Shown piece by piece: positions 8,405 to 18,196 of a stretch of 64,000 bases of DNA; positions within the stretch are counted from its first letter, which is position 1, and each line of letters begins with the position of its first letter. The translations under genes and the position numbers were made by a program. This DNA comes from Streptomyces sp. NBC_01716 (GTDB taxonomy: Bacteria > Actinomycetota > Actinomycetes > Streptomycetales > Streptomycetaceae): assembly GCF_036248275.1 (NCBI RefSeq), contig NZ_CP109181.1, positions 6,076,001-6,140,000 of the forward strand, read 5' to 3'. The notes under the pieces were generated by a model. It was not told the origin of the DNA, did no database searches, and saw only the letters and a program-made list of their open reading frames with translations.

Positions 8405-11400
8405 ATGAAATCGTTCAGATGGGCCACGAAGTTCGCTGGCCGCAACTGGCGTAGCAGAGGCCAGTGGTCTCGGCGTTTGGCCGTCGTGACCGGGTTCATC
8501 CTGCTCCCTGGTCTCCTCGCACCAGTCGCGTTCGCCGGCCCGCTCGGCAAGCCCGATCCGCTGGGCGTCGCGAAGCTCGCGGAGCCTCGGTCGGCGGAGG
8601 TCTCCGCGTTCACGGCCAAGACGAACAAGGGCACGGCCGCCGCTCGGAAGAAGGCCGAGCAGGCCGATCGGAGCGCGATCACCAGGGCGAAGAACCAGCA
8701 GGCCACATCGGTGACTTGGCCGACTCGTGGTTCTGCCGTGCTGACGCTGCCCAATGGGGAGGCACGGGCGGCTGTGGCCGATCCGGGTTCGCTGCCTCTT
8801 ACTCTGGCCGCGCCTTCCGCGGCGAAGGGCACCGGACAACGCACTGACATAGCCGGCACGGTGACGGCTGAGGTGCTGGACCAGGAGGCGGCGCGGCGTC
8901 TGGGCGTCAGGGGTGTCGTCCTCAACCTCACTGGTCCGAAGGGCGGGGGGCGCGCGCGTCTGGGCGTTGATTACTCGGCTTTCGCCTCCGCATACGGCGG
9001 TGACTGGGCCGGGCGTCTGCGGATGGTCCGCCTGCCCGACTGCGCGCTCAAGGACCCGGCCAAGGCCGCGTGCCGTACGCGGACGACTCTGGTGTCCGAC
9101 AACGACCGGGCCGGACAGACGCTGGGAACCCAGCTCACCTTCCCCTCCGCGCCCGCCCGGTCCAATCCGCCCACGATGATGCTGGCGCTGGCGGCCGGCA
9201 CCGAGTCGGGTGCGGGTGACTTCAAGGCCACCCCCTTGTCCTCCTCGTCCACGTGGGAGGCGGGAGGTTCTTCGGGCACCTTCGCCTGGTCCTATCCGTT
9301 GCGGACGCCGCCCGCCGCGGCCGGGCCGGAACCCGATCTTTCGATTTCCTATGATTCTGGCAGCGTGGACGGCCGGACGGCCTCGACGAACAATCAGGGG
9401 ACGGCCGTTGGTGAGGGTTTCGACCTCACCTCGTCGTACGTCGAGCGCAAGTACGGCTCTTGTGACGACGACGGCCAGGATGACAAGTTCGATCTGTGCT
9501 GGAAGTACGACAACGCTTCCCTCGTCCTCAACGGCAAGTCCAGTGAACTGGTCAAGGACGACACCACTGGTGTCTGGCGGCTGAAGAACGACGACGCCTC
9601 CACTGTCACGCATTCCACCGGTGCGGACAACGGTGACGACAACGGCGAGTTCTGGACCGTCATCACCGGCGAGGGCACCAAGTATGTCTTCGGCCTGAAC
9701 AAGCTCGCCGGTGCGCCCGCCGATGAGCGCACGCAGTCGGTGTGGACGGTCCCGGTCTTCGGCGACGACTCCGGCGAGCCCGGCTACGCGGATGGCACCA
9801 GCCTGTCCGGCCGGGACAAGACGCAGGCGTGGCGGTGGAACCTCGACTACGTCGAGGACCTCCACGAGAACGCCATGTCCTACTGGTACGCCGCCGAGAC
9901 GAACAACTACGACACTCTCGGCGACGACAGCACCGGCACCGGCTACACCCGTGGCGGCTATCTGAAGGAGATCCGCTACGGTCAGCGCGCCGGTGCCCTG
10001 TTCAGCGGCAGCCCGGCAGCCTCGGACAAGGTCACCTTCAACTACTCCGAGCGCTGCACCGCGAGTGGCACCGGTTGCGACGAGCTGACCGAAGACAGCC
10101 GTGACAACTGGCCCGACGTTCCTTTCGACGTCGTGTGCAAGACCGGCGACAAATGCACCGGCAGCGTCGGCCCCGCGTTCTTCACCCGTAAGCGGATGAC
10201 CGCTGTCACGACGTACGCCTGGGACGCGGCTGCCGCTACGCCCGGCTTCACGCCGGTCGACGCCTGGTCGCTGAAGCAGCAGTATCTGGATCCGGGGGAC
10301 ACCGGGGACTCGACGGATCAGTCGTTGTGGCTGGACGAGATTCGGCACACCGGCAAGCACGGTGCGGATCTGTCTCTGTCTCCGGTCAGTTTCGATCACG
10401 AGATGCGTGCCAACCGGGTCGACGGCGGCAGCGACGACATCTTGCCGCTGAACAAGCCGCGTTTGAAGCAGATCATTTCCGAGACGGGTGCGCAGTCGAT
10501 CGTCACGTACGCGGACGAGGACTGTGTCGCCGGTCAGACCAGGCCGAAGGCCGATCAGAACACCCGTAACTGCTTCCCGGTCTACTGGTCCCCGAACGGA
10601 GCCAAGGACCCGCAGCTGGACTGGTTCCAGAAGTACCCGGTCACCTCGGTGTCCACCACGGACCCCTTGGGCGGCTCGGAAGCCGTGGTCCACACCTATC
10701 AGTACGCCGGGGGAGGCGCCTGGCACTACAACGACGACCCGCTGGTCAAGGAGAAGGAACGTACTTGGTCGATCTGGCGCGGGTTCGAGAAGGTCACCCA
10801 TCTGACCGGGCGGTCCGACCGGACCCAGTCCAAGACGGTCAGTGTGTACTTGCGGGGCATGGACGGCGACAGGCTCCTGGGCCCGGACGGTAAGACCCCC
10901 GACCCCGACGAGCGGCGCACGGCGAAAGTGACCGGCATCAAGGCCGGCGAGATCATCGACTCCGACCCGTACGCGGGCTTCACCCGGGAAACCGTCACCT
11001 ACAACGGAGCCCAGGAAGTCGGCGGCCAGATCAACGACCCCTGGTCGAAGAAGACGGCCACCCAGCACAAGTCCTACGCGGACACCGAGGCGTACTTCGT
11101 CCGCACCGCCGCCACCCACGCCCGTACCAACGTCACCACCAGCGGCACGGCCAAGGACCGGATACGCACCACCGCCACCACCTTCGACAGCTACGGCATG
11201 CCCGCGACGGTCGAGGACCGCGGCGATGACGCCGTAACAGGTGACGAGACCTGCACCCGCACCACCTACGCACGCAACGACGCCGTGGGGATCAACTCCC
11301 TCGTCTCCCGCGGCCGGGTGATCGCCAAGCTGTGCCCGGTCCTGAACGCGGACCTCGACCTGCCGACCGACTCGACCCGGCCGGGCGATGTCATCTCCGA

Positions 11401-14400
11401 CACCGCGACGGCTTACGACGCCACGTCCTACACCACCACCCAGACTCCCACCAAGGGCGAAGCCCGGTGGACAGGCCGGGCCAAGAGCTACGCCGCCGAC
11501 GGCACACCCTCCTGGCAGCGAACCGCGGTGACCAGCTACGACACCCTCGGCCGTCCTCTCACGGTCAAAGACGTCAACGACGCGACGGTCGCCACCACCG
11601 CCTACGTGCCGGCAGCGGCAGGCCCGCTGACCAAGACGACGGTCGCGAACGCGAAGACACAGACCACCACCTCCCTGCTGGATCCGGCGACCGGCGCGGC
11701 CACCCGCGTCACCGACCCCAACAACAAGGTCACCGACAACGAGTACGACAGCCTCGGCCGCATCATCAAGGTCTGGCCCCCTACGGCGTCCAAGGCACTC
11801 GGCAACCCTCCGACCTATGTCTATGGATACACCGTCACCGCCAACGCTCTTCCCTGGACGTCGACCGGCGTGATACGCGGCGACGGCTCGGGCATCTACA
11901 ACACCACTTACGAGATCTTCGACTCGCTCCTGCGCCCCCGTCAGGTCCAGTCGCCCTCCCCAGTCGGGGGGCGGACCATCGCCCAGACTCTCTACGACGA
12001 GCGCGGCCTGGCCGTTTCCGCACAGGCCGACATCTGGGACGAGAAGGCCGCACCCTCAGGCGCCGTGGTGGAGACAGACTCCGGCCAGGCACCCATCCAG
12101 ACCGACACGACCTACGACGGCGCCGGCCGCCCGGTCCGAGCGGTGACGAAGAACTTCAACGTCACCCGCTGGAGCACCGATACGGCCTACACAGGGGACA
12201 CCGTCACCACGACCGCCCCCAAGGGCGGACAGGCCACCGCTGTGGTCACCGACGCCCTCGGCCGCACCACAGAGAACCGGGAGTACGCCGGCACCCAGCC
12301 CACCGGCAGCGCGTTCACCGCCACCCAGTTCACGTACACCCCGGCCGGACAGCAGAAAACCGTCACCGGCCCGGACAACGCCGCCTGGAGCTACGGCTAC
12401 GACCTGTTCGGCCGCCAGACCAGCAACAGCGACCCGGACAAGGGCAAGAGCACCACGGACTACAACCAACTCGACCAGGCCATCACCACCACCGACGTCG
12501 GCCGGAACAAGACCCTCATCTCCGAATACGACGTCCTCGGCCGCAAGACCGGCCTGTGGGACGGCACCAAGACCGACGCCACCAAACTCGCCGCCTGGAC
12601 CTTCGACACCCTCGCCAAGGGCAAGCCCGACACCTCGGTCCGCTACGAGAACGGCGTCGGCACCCCCACCAGCAAGGCGTACACCCAGAAGGTCACCAAG
12701 TACGACGCCGCCTACCGCGCCCAGCAGAACGAACTCACCCTCCCGGCAACCGACCCCCTCGTCGCCGCCGGAGTGCCACAGACACTGAAGAGCGCCAGCA
12801 ACTACAACACCATCGACGGCACCCTGACAGGCGAGGACTACCCCGCCGTCGCAGGTTTGCCGAGCGAGTTCACCACGAACACCTACAACGGCTACGGGCA
12901 GCAACTGACCGCCGACGGCAGGGACAGTTACCTACTCGATGCCACGTACGCACCCGTCGGAGATCTGCGCCAGCTCGTCCTCGGCACGGAATCGGCCGGC
13001 ACGGCGCCCAAGGCCTCCCTCAACTACGACTACGAGCCGGGCACCCGCCGCCTCACCCGCTCCTACGTCACCGACGACGTCCACGGCTACATGCCGCAGG
13101 AACTCAAGTTCACCCAGGACGACGCGGGCAACGTCACCTCGATCTTCGACGCCACCACCCAGGGCGGCACCGCCAAAGCCGACCACCAGTGCTTCACCTA
13201 CGACGGCCACCGTCGCCTCGTCGAGGCCTGGACACCCAAAACTGCGGACTGTGCCACCTCCGGCCGTACCACGGGCAACATCGACGGCGCCGCTCCGTAC
13301 TGGACGAGCTACACGTACAACACCGCCGGCCAGCGGCAGACCGAAACCCAGCACGCCGCAGCGGGCAACAACACCACCAACTACACCTACGGCACACCCG
13401 CGCCGGCCGATCAGCCCCACGCGCTCACCGGCACCACCGGCGCGAAGGCGGGCGACTATGAGTACGACTCGGCGGGCAACACCATCAGCCGTCCCGGAGT
13501 CCAGGCCAGGCAGACCCTGACCTGGAACAGCGAAGGCGAGCTCGTCTCCGCCACGGAGCCGGCGGCCGGGACCAAGCCCGCGACCGGCACCAGCTACCTC
13601 TACGACGCCGGCGGCGAACTGCTCATCAGCCGTAACACCACCGGTGACGGCGACACGGTCCTCTACCTCGGCAATACCGAGGTCCGCCTCACCACCAAGG
13701 GCACGACCAAAACCCTGACGGGCACCCGCTACTACCAGGCCGCGGGCCAGACCATCGCCGTCCGCACGGCCACCACGGGCGTCACTACCACCAAGCTCAG
13801 CTTCCTCGCCGCCGACCACCACGGCACCTCCAGCCTCGCCATCGACTCCACCACCTACGCCTTCACCAAGCGCCACACCACCCCCTTCGGCGCCCCCCGC
13901 GGCACCACACCCACCAACTGGCCCGACGACAAGGGCTTCCTCGGCAAACCGGCCGACACCACCACCGGCCTCACCCACATCGGCGCCCGCGAATACGACC
14001 CGGGCCTCGGCCAGTTCATCAGCGTCGACCCCCTGCTCTCCCTCGACCAGCACCAGTCCCTCAACGGCTACTCCTACGCCAACAACCACCCCCCGACCAG
14101 CAGCGACCCCACCGGCCTGCGAGACCCGGGCGGCGGCCAGTGCGGCATCATCTCCGCATGCACCGGCGGAGGCCCGATGTGGGATGACGACCACAACCCC
14201 ATCCTCGGCACCATAAGCGGAGGGGGCGGCGGTGGTGGCGGTGGCAATGCCGGCGGTGGCGGCGGTGGCGGTGGCGGCACTTCCGCCACAGGGACCTATC
14301 CGCCGTGCGGGGCAGCTTGCGGGACCGCACAAGGGCCGTTGATCGGTCCTCAGCCCATTCTGATGCCGTTTATTCCGCCTCTCGTGGCTTCCCCGGAATA

Positions 14401-15007
14401 TACGCGGGAAAGTACATGCGGCATGTATCCGATTGAGCTGATGTGCAATCCCGAAGACGGAGTGCTAGGCGGCGGGGATGATGGCTTTCGTGAGCTGGGC
14501 GCGAAGTGGGCTGCCGGCTTGCTCGATCGGTCGGGGGTGTACGGCCAGGACAGTGAGATCGCGCTGCAGGTCATGATGACCGACCTGACGGCGGCGCAGC
14601 GTAAGGAAATTCTGAAAAACTATCGCAGCGGGAAGATCAGTGGAAGGCTGAGTAATTCCATTTCTGATGATGGTGATGGTGGCGCCTCGCAGTTCAAGTC
14701 TGATGTGAAGTCTCTGGTGACGGGCGACCACAACCTTGCGACCGCCGCTCTCGGTTCCTATACGGCTAAATACGAGGTCTTGCGTGCCAACGGGCGTGGA
14801 CTGCAGTACCGGATGACCATAAAAAACTCGATGACGGCATCCTCGCTCGCGCACATTGCGACCGGGTATGGCACACCGTCCGAGCGCTTCATTCAGCGAT
14901 GGATAGACAATGATGGAATCATCGCTGCCCGAGGTGCTGGCCGAGTGCATGACATGGAGATTACATTCCGTGGCGTCATCTACTTCGGATCCCCGCTTGC
15001 CCGGTGA
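8405..15007 (+). CDS. Secreted RHS-repeat protein with variable C-terminal tip (putative polymorphic toxin)
   Basis: The 2200-residue product starts at an ATG with ribosome site AAGGAGAG. A signal peptide covers about residues 1-44, ending APVAFA. A beta-rich region with YD/RHS repeats follows, then the RHS core near 1800-1905: DHHGTSSLAID, HIGAREYDPGLGQFISVDPL and SDPTGL. After the core come a Gly-rich linker (about 1939-1958) and a 240-residue tip in visibly lower-GC codons. RHS proteins form a shell that carries a toxic C-terminal domain. The tip (LGSYTAKYEVLRANG, MTIKNSMTASSLAHIATGYG) resembles an uncharacterised domain I recall from other Streptomyces secreted proteins. I see no known nuclease, deaminase or protease motif, so toxicity is inferred from architecture. 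Confidence 0.88.
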   Translation: MKSFRWATKFAGRNWRSRGQWSRRLAVVTGFILLPGLLAPVAFAGPLGKPDPLGVAKLAEPRSAEVSAFTAKTNKGTAAARKKAEQADRSAITRAKNQQATSVTWPTRGSAVLTLPNGEARAAVADPGSLPLTLAAPSAAKGTGQRTDIAGTVTAEVLDQEAARRLGVRGVVLNLTGPKGGGRARLGVDYSAFASAYGGDWAGRLRMVRLPDCALKDPAKAACRTRTTLVSDNDRAGQTLGTQLTFPSAPARSNPPTMMLALAAGTESGAGDFKATPLSSSSTWEAGGSSGTFAWSYPLRTPPAAAGPEPDLSISYDSGSVDGRTASTNNQGTAVGEGFDLTSSYVERKYGSCDDDGQDDKFDLCWKYDNASLVLNGKSSELVKDDTTGVWRLKNDDASTVTHSTGADNGDDNGEFWTVITGEGTKYVFGLNKLAGAPADERTQSVWTVPVFGDDSGEPGYADGTSLSGRDKTQAWRWNLDYVEDLHENAMSYWYAAETNNYDTLGDDSTGTGYTRGGYLKEIRYGQRAGALFSGSPAASDKVTFNYSERCTASGTGCDELTEDSRDNWPDVPFDVVCKTGDKCTGSVGPAFFTRKRMTAVTTYAWDAAAATPGFTPVDAWSLKQQYLDPGDTGDSTDQSLWLDEIRHTGKHGADLSLSPVSFDHEMRANRVDGGSDDILPLNKPRLKQIISETGAQSIVTYADEDCVAGQTRPKADQNTRNCFPVYWSPNGAKDPQLDWFQKYPVTSVSTTDPLGGSEAVVHTYQYAGGGAWHYNDDPLVKEKERTWSIWRGFEKVTHLTGRSDRTQSKTVSVYLRGMDGDRLLGPDGKTPDPDERRTAKVTGIKAGEIIDSDPYAGFTRETVTYNGAQEVGGQINDPWSKKTATQHKSYADTEAYFVRTAATHARTNVTTSGTAKDRIRTTATTFDSYGMPATVEDRGDDAVTGDETCTRTTYARNDAVGINSLVSRGRVIAKLCPVLNADLDLPTDSTRPGDVISDTATAYDATSYTTTQTPTKGEARWTGRAKSYAADGTPSWQRTAVTSYDTLGRPLTVKDVNDATVATTAYVPAAAGPLTKTTVANAKTQTTTSLLDPATGAATRVTDPNNKVTDNEYDSLGRIIKVWPPTASKALGNPPTYVYGYTVTANALPWTSTGVIRGDGSGIYNTTYEIFDSLLRPRQVQSPSPVGGRTIAQTLYDERGLAVSAQADIWDEKAAPSGAVVETDSGQAPIQTDTTYDGAGRPVRAVTKNFNVTRWSTDTAYTGDTVTTTAPKGGQATAVVTDALGRTTENREYAGTQPTGSAFTATQFTYTPAGQQKTVTGPDNAAWSYGYDLFGRQTSNSDPDKGKSTTDYNQLDQAITTTDVGRNKTLISEYDVLGRKTGLWDGTKTDATKLAAWTFDTLAKGKPDTSVRYENGVGTPTSKAYTQKVTKYDAAYRAQQNELTLPATDPLVAAGVPQTLKSASNYNTIDGTLTGEDYPAVAGLPSEFTTNTYNGYGQQLTADGRDSYLLDATYAPVGDLRQLVLGTESAGTAPKASLNYDYEPGTRRLTRSYVTDDVHGYMPQELKFTQDDAGNVTSIFDATTQGGTAKADHQCFTYDGHRRLVEAWTPKTADCATSGRTTGNIDGAAPYWTSYTYNTAGQRQTETQHAAAGNNTTNYTYGTPAPADQPHALTGTTGAKAGDYEYDSAGNTISRPGVQARQTLTWNSEGELVSATEPAAGTKPATGTSYLYDAGGELLISRNTTGDGDTVLYLGNTEVRLTTKGTTKTLTGTRYYQAAGQTIAVRTATTGVTTTKLSFLAADHHGTSSLAIDSTTYAFTKRHTTPFGAPRGTTPTNWPDDKGFLGKPADTTTGLTHIGAREYDPGLGQFISVDPLLSLDQHQSLNGYSYANNHPPTSSDPTGLRDPGGGQCGIISACTGGGPMWDDDHNPILGTISGGGGGGGGGNAGGGGGGGGGTSATGTYPPCGAACGTAQGPLIGPQPILMPFIPPLVASPEYTRESTCGMYPIELMCNPEDGVLGGGDDGFRELGAKWAAGLLDRSGVYGQDSEIALQVMMTDLTAAQRKEILKNYRSGKISGRLSNSISDDGDGGASQFKSDVKSLVTGDHNLATAALGSYTAKYEVLRANGRGLQYRMTIKNSMTASSLAHIATGYGTPSERFIQRWIDNDGIIAARGAGRVHDMEITFRGVIYFGSPLAR

Positions 15008-15101
15008 TGGATCTCGTTGAGGTGGGCGGCGGGAGATCCACTCCCGGCTCGGGTCCGTCCGGGGTGATATTCTCCGACAGCATGATTGGTGGAGGGTGAA
15101 C

Positions 15102-15560
15102 GTGTGCGTACGAGCTGTTGCAAGGGCCTGCGCGGCTGCTGTGATTGCCGCGACCGTGGTTGGTGGATGCGCGGTCGGCTCCGAATGTCGCGCGGGAGGG
15201 GAGCGTCCACGCGATCTCACTAGAAATGACCTGATTGGCACGTATCGCCATTCCGATCTGTCGATTGTGCTGAGCGGTGATGGGAAATTCACCACTCAAG
15301 GATGGCCGACGGATGTGGACGGCCCCCCTCGAAAAGTCGGCAGCGGGACGTGGGAGCTGACGGCGGAAGGCGATTCGGGCTTCCCTGTCAGCCTGTCATT
15401 CCACGAGATCAGTGGATTCTGGGACAGTGACACCGAGGGAGGATATTACGGTGCAGGTCTCTATGTAGAAGGGGATCGTGAAGATCCTCGACTGTACGAG
15501 TTCTTGGGAGACCCGGACGCCTGTGATGTTCAGACTTTCGGTCGAACTTCGTCCTCTTGA
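15102..15560 (+). CDS. Lipoprotein, candidate immunity protein for the RHS tip
   Basis: A lipoprotein of about 150 residues. Its hydrophobic segment AAAVIAATVVGGC ends in a lipobox (VGGC), so the Cys becomes the lipidated N-terminus. The mature part has DLIGTYRHSDLSIVLSGDGKF, GSGTWEL and YEFLGDPDACD, a pattern I recall from a large Streptomyces family of small lipoproteins. GGAGG at 15091-15095 fits GTG 15102 (6-nt spacing) better than GTG 15096. It follows the RHS gene by 94 bp and shares its lower-GC codon use. Position and surface anchoring suggest immunity to the upstream toxin tip; this is inference. Confidence 0.65.
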   Translation: MCVRAVARACAAAVIAATVVGGCAVGSECRAGGERPRDLTRNDLIGTYRHSDLSIVLSGDGKFTTQGWPTDVDGPPRKVGSGTWELTAEGDSGFPVSLSFHEISGFWDSDTEGGYYGAGLYVEGDREDPRLYEFLGDPDACDVQTFGRTSSS

Positions 15561-15731
15561 TCAGAAACCAAAAGGGTTTCACTTGAGCGAGTATGTTGGC
15601 AGGAAGTGCAGTTCAACGCGGTCGGCGTGCTCCAGGGTGGACACCAGCACGGAGTTGTATGGCGCGAACGCCATACGGAGGCCGGCGACTCCTTTCCGTA
15701 GGTGACGATCGCCGCGACAGCGGGAGGTTGG

Positions 15732-15760
15732 TGCCGGACCGGGGTTGAGCCGGTCCGGCA
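15732..15760 (-). terminator. Strong hairpin between convergent genes
   Basis: TGCCGGACCGG (15732-15742) pairs perfectly with 15750-15760 around a 7-nt loop, 20 bp past the stop of the minus-strand gene at 15780. A minus-strand frame across 15579-15770, ending LEHADRVELHFLPTYSLK, has some coding look but no recognisable family and crosses this hairpin, so I did not call it. Confidence 0.6.
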
Positions 15761-15779
15761 CCGGCACCATCAGGTCCGG

Positions 15780-16271
15780 TCAGACGGGAGTGGCTCTCTT
15801 CCGCTGGTTGTCCTGGGCGGTGCTCAGCGCGTCCAGGAATTCGACGGCGAAACCGACGGGTACGCAGGCGATGTAGACGCGGCCGGCGCCGTCCGTCCCG
15901 AGTTCGACCTCGTACTCCCCGCCGGTCATCTCGTCGTCGTAGTTGTAGGTGCCGGGCCCCTCATCCCCCAGCGGGCCGTCGGCGCCGTCGAACCAGGCGA
16001 TCCCGAAGAGGGCATCGACGGCCTCAGCGATCACGGGGTTGGGCGACGAGTCCAGTTCGACGGTGGCCTTGATGTCGTCGTCGACACAGATCCGGCCCGT
16101 GCCGAGTTCGTTGGGGCGGTCAATGCTGAGAGTTACGGGACAGCAGTACGTGGGTGTCTTGGAGGCGCCCAGTCCGGGCAGGGCTACGGTGAGCGCGTTG
16201 ACAGCGCATTCCTGAGTTTTGTCCCAGGCTTCCTTCCAGCGGACGAGCTCTTTCTCGACTTCGAGTTTCAC
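15780..16271 (-). CDS. Hypothetical acidic protein
   Basis: A 163-residue soluble, acidic protein with good third-position bias starts at GTG 16271, with GAAGGAG about 14 nt upstream. I do not recognise the family. The N-terminal helix (EVEKELVRWKEAWDKTQECAVNAL) is followed by a beta-rich domain and a run of acidic, Tyr-containing sequence (GTYNYDDEMTGGEYEVELG). Three Cys residues occur at about 22, 43-44 and 62. It is transcribed opposite to the rest of the island and divergent from the broken collagen-like gene. It could be a cargo or phage-derived gene of unknown role. Confidence 0.65.
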   Translation of the reverse strand: MKLEVEKELVRWKEAWDKTQECAVNALTVALPGLGASKTPTYCCPVTLSIDRPNELGTGRICVDDDIKATVELDSSPNPVIAEAVDALFGIAWFDGADGPLGDEGPGTYNYDDEMTGGEYEVELGTDGAGRVYIACVPVGFAVEFLDALSTAQDNQRKRATPV

Positions 16272-16335
16272 AGGGCATGTCTCCTTCGTTCGTCGGATCG
16301 AGCAGCACTGGCCTCGCGGTTGCGACTGCCAGGGT

Positions 16336-16888
16336 GAGGCTGCGCGTGCATCCTCAGGCGGACACGCGCGGTCGAGGACCTGTCACAGGATCTGCGGGAA
16401 GGGAACGAAGCCAGGGACGCGCTGGCTGTCCAGGTGCAGCGTCTCGGCGCCAAGCCGGTGGCCGGCCCTCCGGGGTCGCGCGGGCTGCCGGGGGAGGGCA
16501 TCGTCGGGCCGGCGGGTCCTCGGGGTGAGCAAGGCCCCGTTGGGCCAACGGGCCCTGAGGGCATGCCCGGTGACGACGGGACGAGCCCGGAGAGCCGGGG
16601 ACCCCGGGCCAGGACGGGGCGTCAGTCGTTGGCGAGCCGGGTCCTGCCGGTCCGCAGGGAGTACCGGGCCCGGCCGGGCCTTCGGGGGCGGACGGCGCCA
16701 ACGGGACCGACGGCAAGGACGGGGCGAACGGCGCCGACGGCCAGACCTGCCCCACCGGGTACAGCCTCCAACCCCCGCCGTCCGACCCGGACGCGCTCGT
16801 CTGCCGACGCGACAGCGCACCACCGGAGCCGGACCCGGGCACCCCGCAAGCGCTCGGCCTCGACCCCACCCGACGCCAATACCCCTGA
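16336..16888 (+). pseudogene. Collagen-like (GXY-repeat) protein gene with frameshift and no start
   Basis: The frame encodes VEDLSQDLREGNEARDALAV (a helical N-terminal part), then Gly-X-Y repeats such as GPAGPRGEQGPVGPTGPEG. Near 16580 the repeat jumps to another frame, which continues GQDGASVVGEPGPAGPQG, then CPTGYSLQPPPSDPDALVC, to the stop at 16886-16888. Removing two bases (AC at 16581-16582) restores an unbroken GXY register, so a 2-bp insertion explains the shift. No ATG or GTG lies in frame between the upstream stop at 16335 and the coding part, so the 5' end is damaged too. Collagen-like genes of this layout are familiar from actinobacterial integrative elements and phages. Confidence 0.75.
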
Positions 16889-16895
16889 ACGACCG

Positions 16896-16928
16896 CGCCC
16901 CGCTCTCCTCCGGGAGGGCGGGGCGTTT
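16896..16928 (+). terminator. Rho-independent terminator after the collagen-like gene
   Basis: CGCCCCGC (16896-16903) pairs with GCGGGGCG (16918-16925), with further CTCTCC/GGGAG pairing inside, followed by TTT. It is 7 nt behind the collagen stop. Confidence 0.75.
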
Positions 16929-16978
16929 CGTCGTGCTCGGCAGTACCGTGGATCCCTCACTCTCTGGCGGGGGTAGCT

Positions 16979-18196
16979 GTGACTTCAATGTACGAATCAG
17001 GCATGGGCGACCGCCTTGCGGAACTGCGGCTACGACGGAAGCTGACCCAAGAGCAACTGGCCGAGCGTGCCGGCCTCTCGGTCGACGTAGTTCGGAAACT
17101 GGAGCAGGGCCGCCGGAACTCGGCGCGGCTCTCCACCATCAACGCCCTCGCGAGCGCCCTGGACACCGAACCGAGCTACCTCGTCGGGCAGCCCACGACG
17201 TTCGAGGTCCACGATGAGGAGGACGGGCTTCCGTCCGTCCTGGCACTGCGGGAAGCCGTCTCACCGGTCGCTGATTTCCTCGGAGGCGACGCCGACCCCG
17301 AGGACCCGCCCACCATCGACGACCTTCGCGCCTCTCTGCGCTCAACGGAGAACATCCGCAAAGAGGGCCGCATGGGCGAGATCGGCACCCTGCTCCCGCA
17401 GCTCATCCGCGACGCCCGCGCAGCTGTCCACGCCTCGACCGGCAGCGACCGGGCAGCGGCAAACTCCGTCCTTGCCGTGGCCTACCAGGTTGCCGCGACG
17501 ACGCTCACCGGACTCGGCAAGGAAGATGCCGCGTTCACGGCGATGGAGCGTTCCCTTGCCGCGATCCGCGAGGGCGACGACCCGGGCCTTGAGACGATGG
17601 CCGCGTCCACTCTGTCCTGGGTGTTCACCCGGCAGGGTCGGCTCGCCGACGCCGAGCGCGTGGCCCTAGCCCGCGCGGAGAAGATCGAGCCCGGCTTCCG
17701 GTCCTCACCGCAGGACCTCGCCCTGTGGGGAATCCTCCTGCTGCGCGCGGCAACGGCCGCTGTACGGCAGGAGAAGCACGAGGCGGTCGCCGACCTGATG
17801 CGGCTGGCGAAGGGCGCGGCCGAGAGCATGGGCGAGGACCGCCTCGTCTACGCCACCCCGTTTGGGCCGACGAACACTGGTATCGCCAACGTCAACTTCC
17901 TGGTGGAGATGGAGAAGGCCGACGAGGCGATCGTTGCCGCGCGCACCATCCCCAACCTCGCTTCCCTACCACCGACTTGGCGCGCCCGCTTCCAGGTGGA
18001 TCGGGCGCTCGCCTACAACGACCTCGGCAAGGACCGTTCAGCGGGCCGGGCGTTGCTGCTGGCCGAGGCTGACGCCCCGGAGTGGATGCGGTACCACTCC
18101 ACCTCGCGGCGTCTGGTGGAAGAGTTGAGGGGGCGCGCCTCCCGCGCGGACACCGAGGTGCTGGGGCTGGCCGCCCGACTCGGACTTGCCGGGTAG
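16979..18196 (+). CDS. XRE-family HTH regulator with TPR-like C-terminal domain
   Basis: The 405-residue product starts at GTG 16979 behind a GGGGG ribosome site. Residues 10-65 are a Cro/CI helix-turn-helix (LAELRLRRKLTQEQLAERAG, SVDVVRKLEQGRR). The rest is alpha-helical and repeat-like (AAANSVLAVAYQVAATTLTGLG, METM/AERV helices), as in the Streptomyces HTH-TPR regulators that often sit beside small genes in integrated elements. It probably controls the following cassette, perhaps in response to a bound peptide or small molecule. It is the first gene after the terminator at 16928. Confidence 0.85.
   Translation: MTSMYESGMGDRLAELRLRRKLTQEQLAERAGLSVDVVRKLEQGRRNSARLSTINALASALDTEPSYLVGQPTTFEVHDEEDGLPSVLALREAVSPVADFLGGDADPEDPPTIDDLRASLRSTENIRKEGRMGEIGTLLPQLIRDARAAVHASTGSDRAAANSVLAVAYQVAATTLTGLGKEDAAFTAMERSLAAIREGDDPGLETMAASTLSWVFTRQGRLADAERVALARAEKIEPGFRSSPQDLALWGILLLRAATAAVRQEKHEAVADLMRLAKGAAESMGEDRLVYATPFGPTNTGIANVNFLVEMEKADEAIVAARTIPNLASLPPTWRARFQVDRALAYNDLGKDRSAGRALLLAEADAPEWMRYHSTSRRLVEELRGRASRADTEVLGLAARLGLAG

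Noticed and set aside
8402..11119. 905-codon minus-strand frame opposite the RHS gene
   Set aside because: No domain is recognisable, and the plus strand encodes a signal peptide and RHS repeats across the whole stretch.
11332..13461. 709-codon plus-strand frame within the RHS gene
   Set aside because: It is an Arg/His-rich shifted reading of the repeats, lying wholly inside the RHS coding frame.
14218..14282. GGN tract as a separate repeat element
   Set aside because: It lies in frame inside the RHS gene and simply encodes a Gly linker, so it is reported only as a property of that gene.
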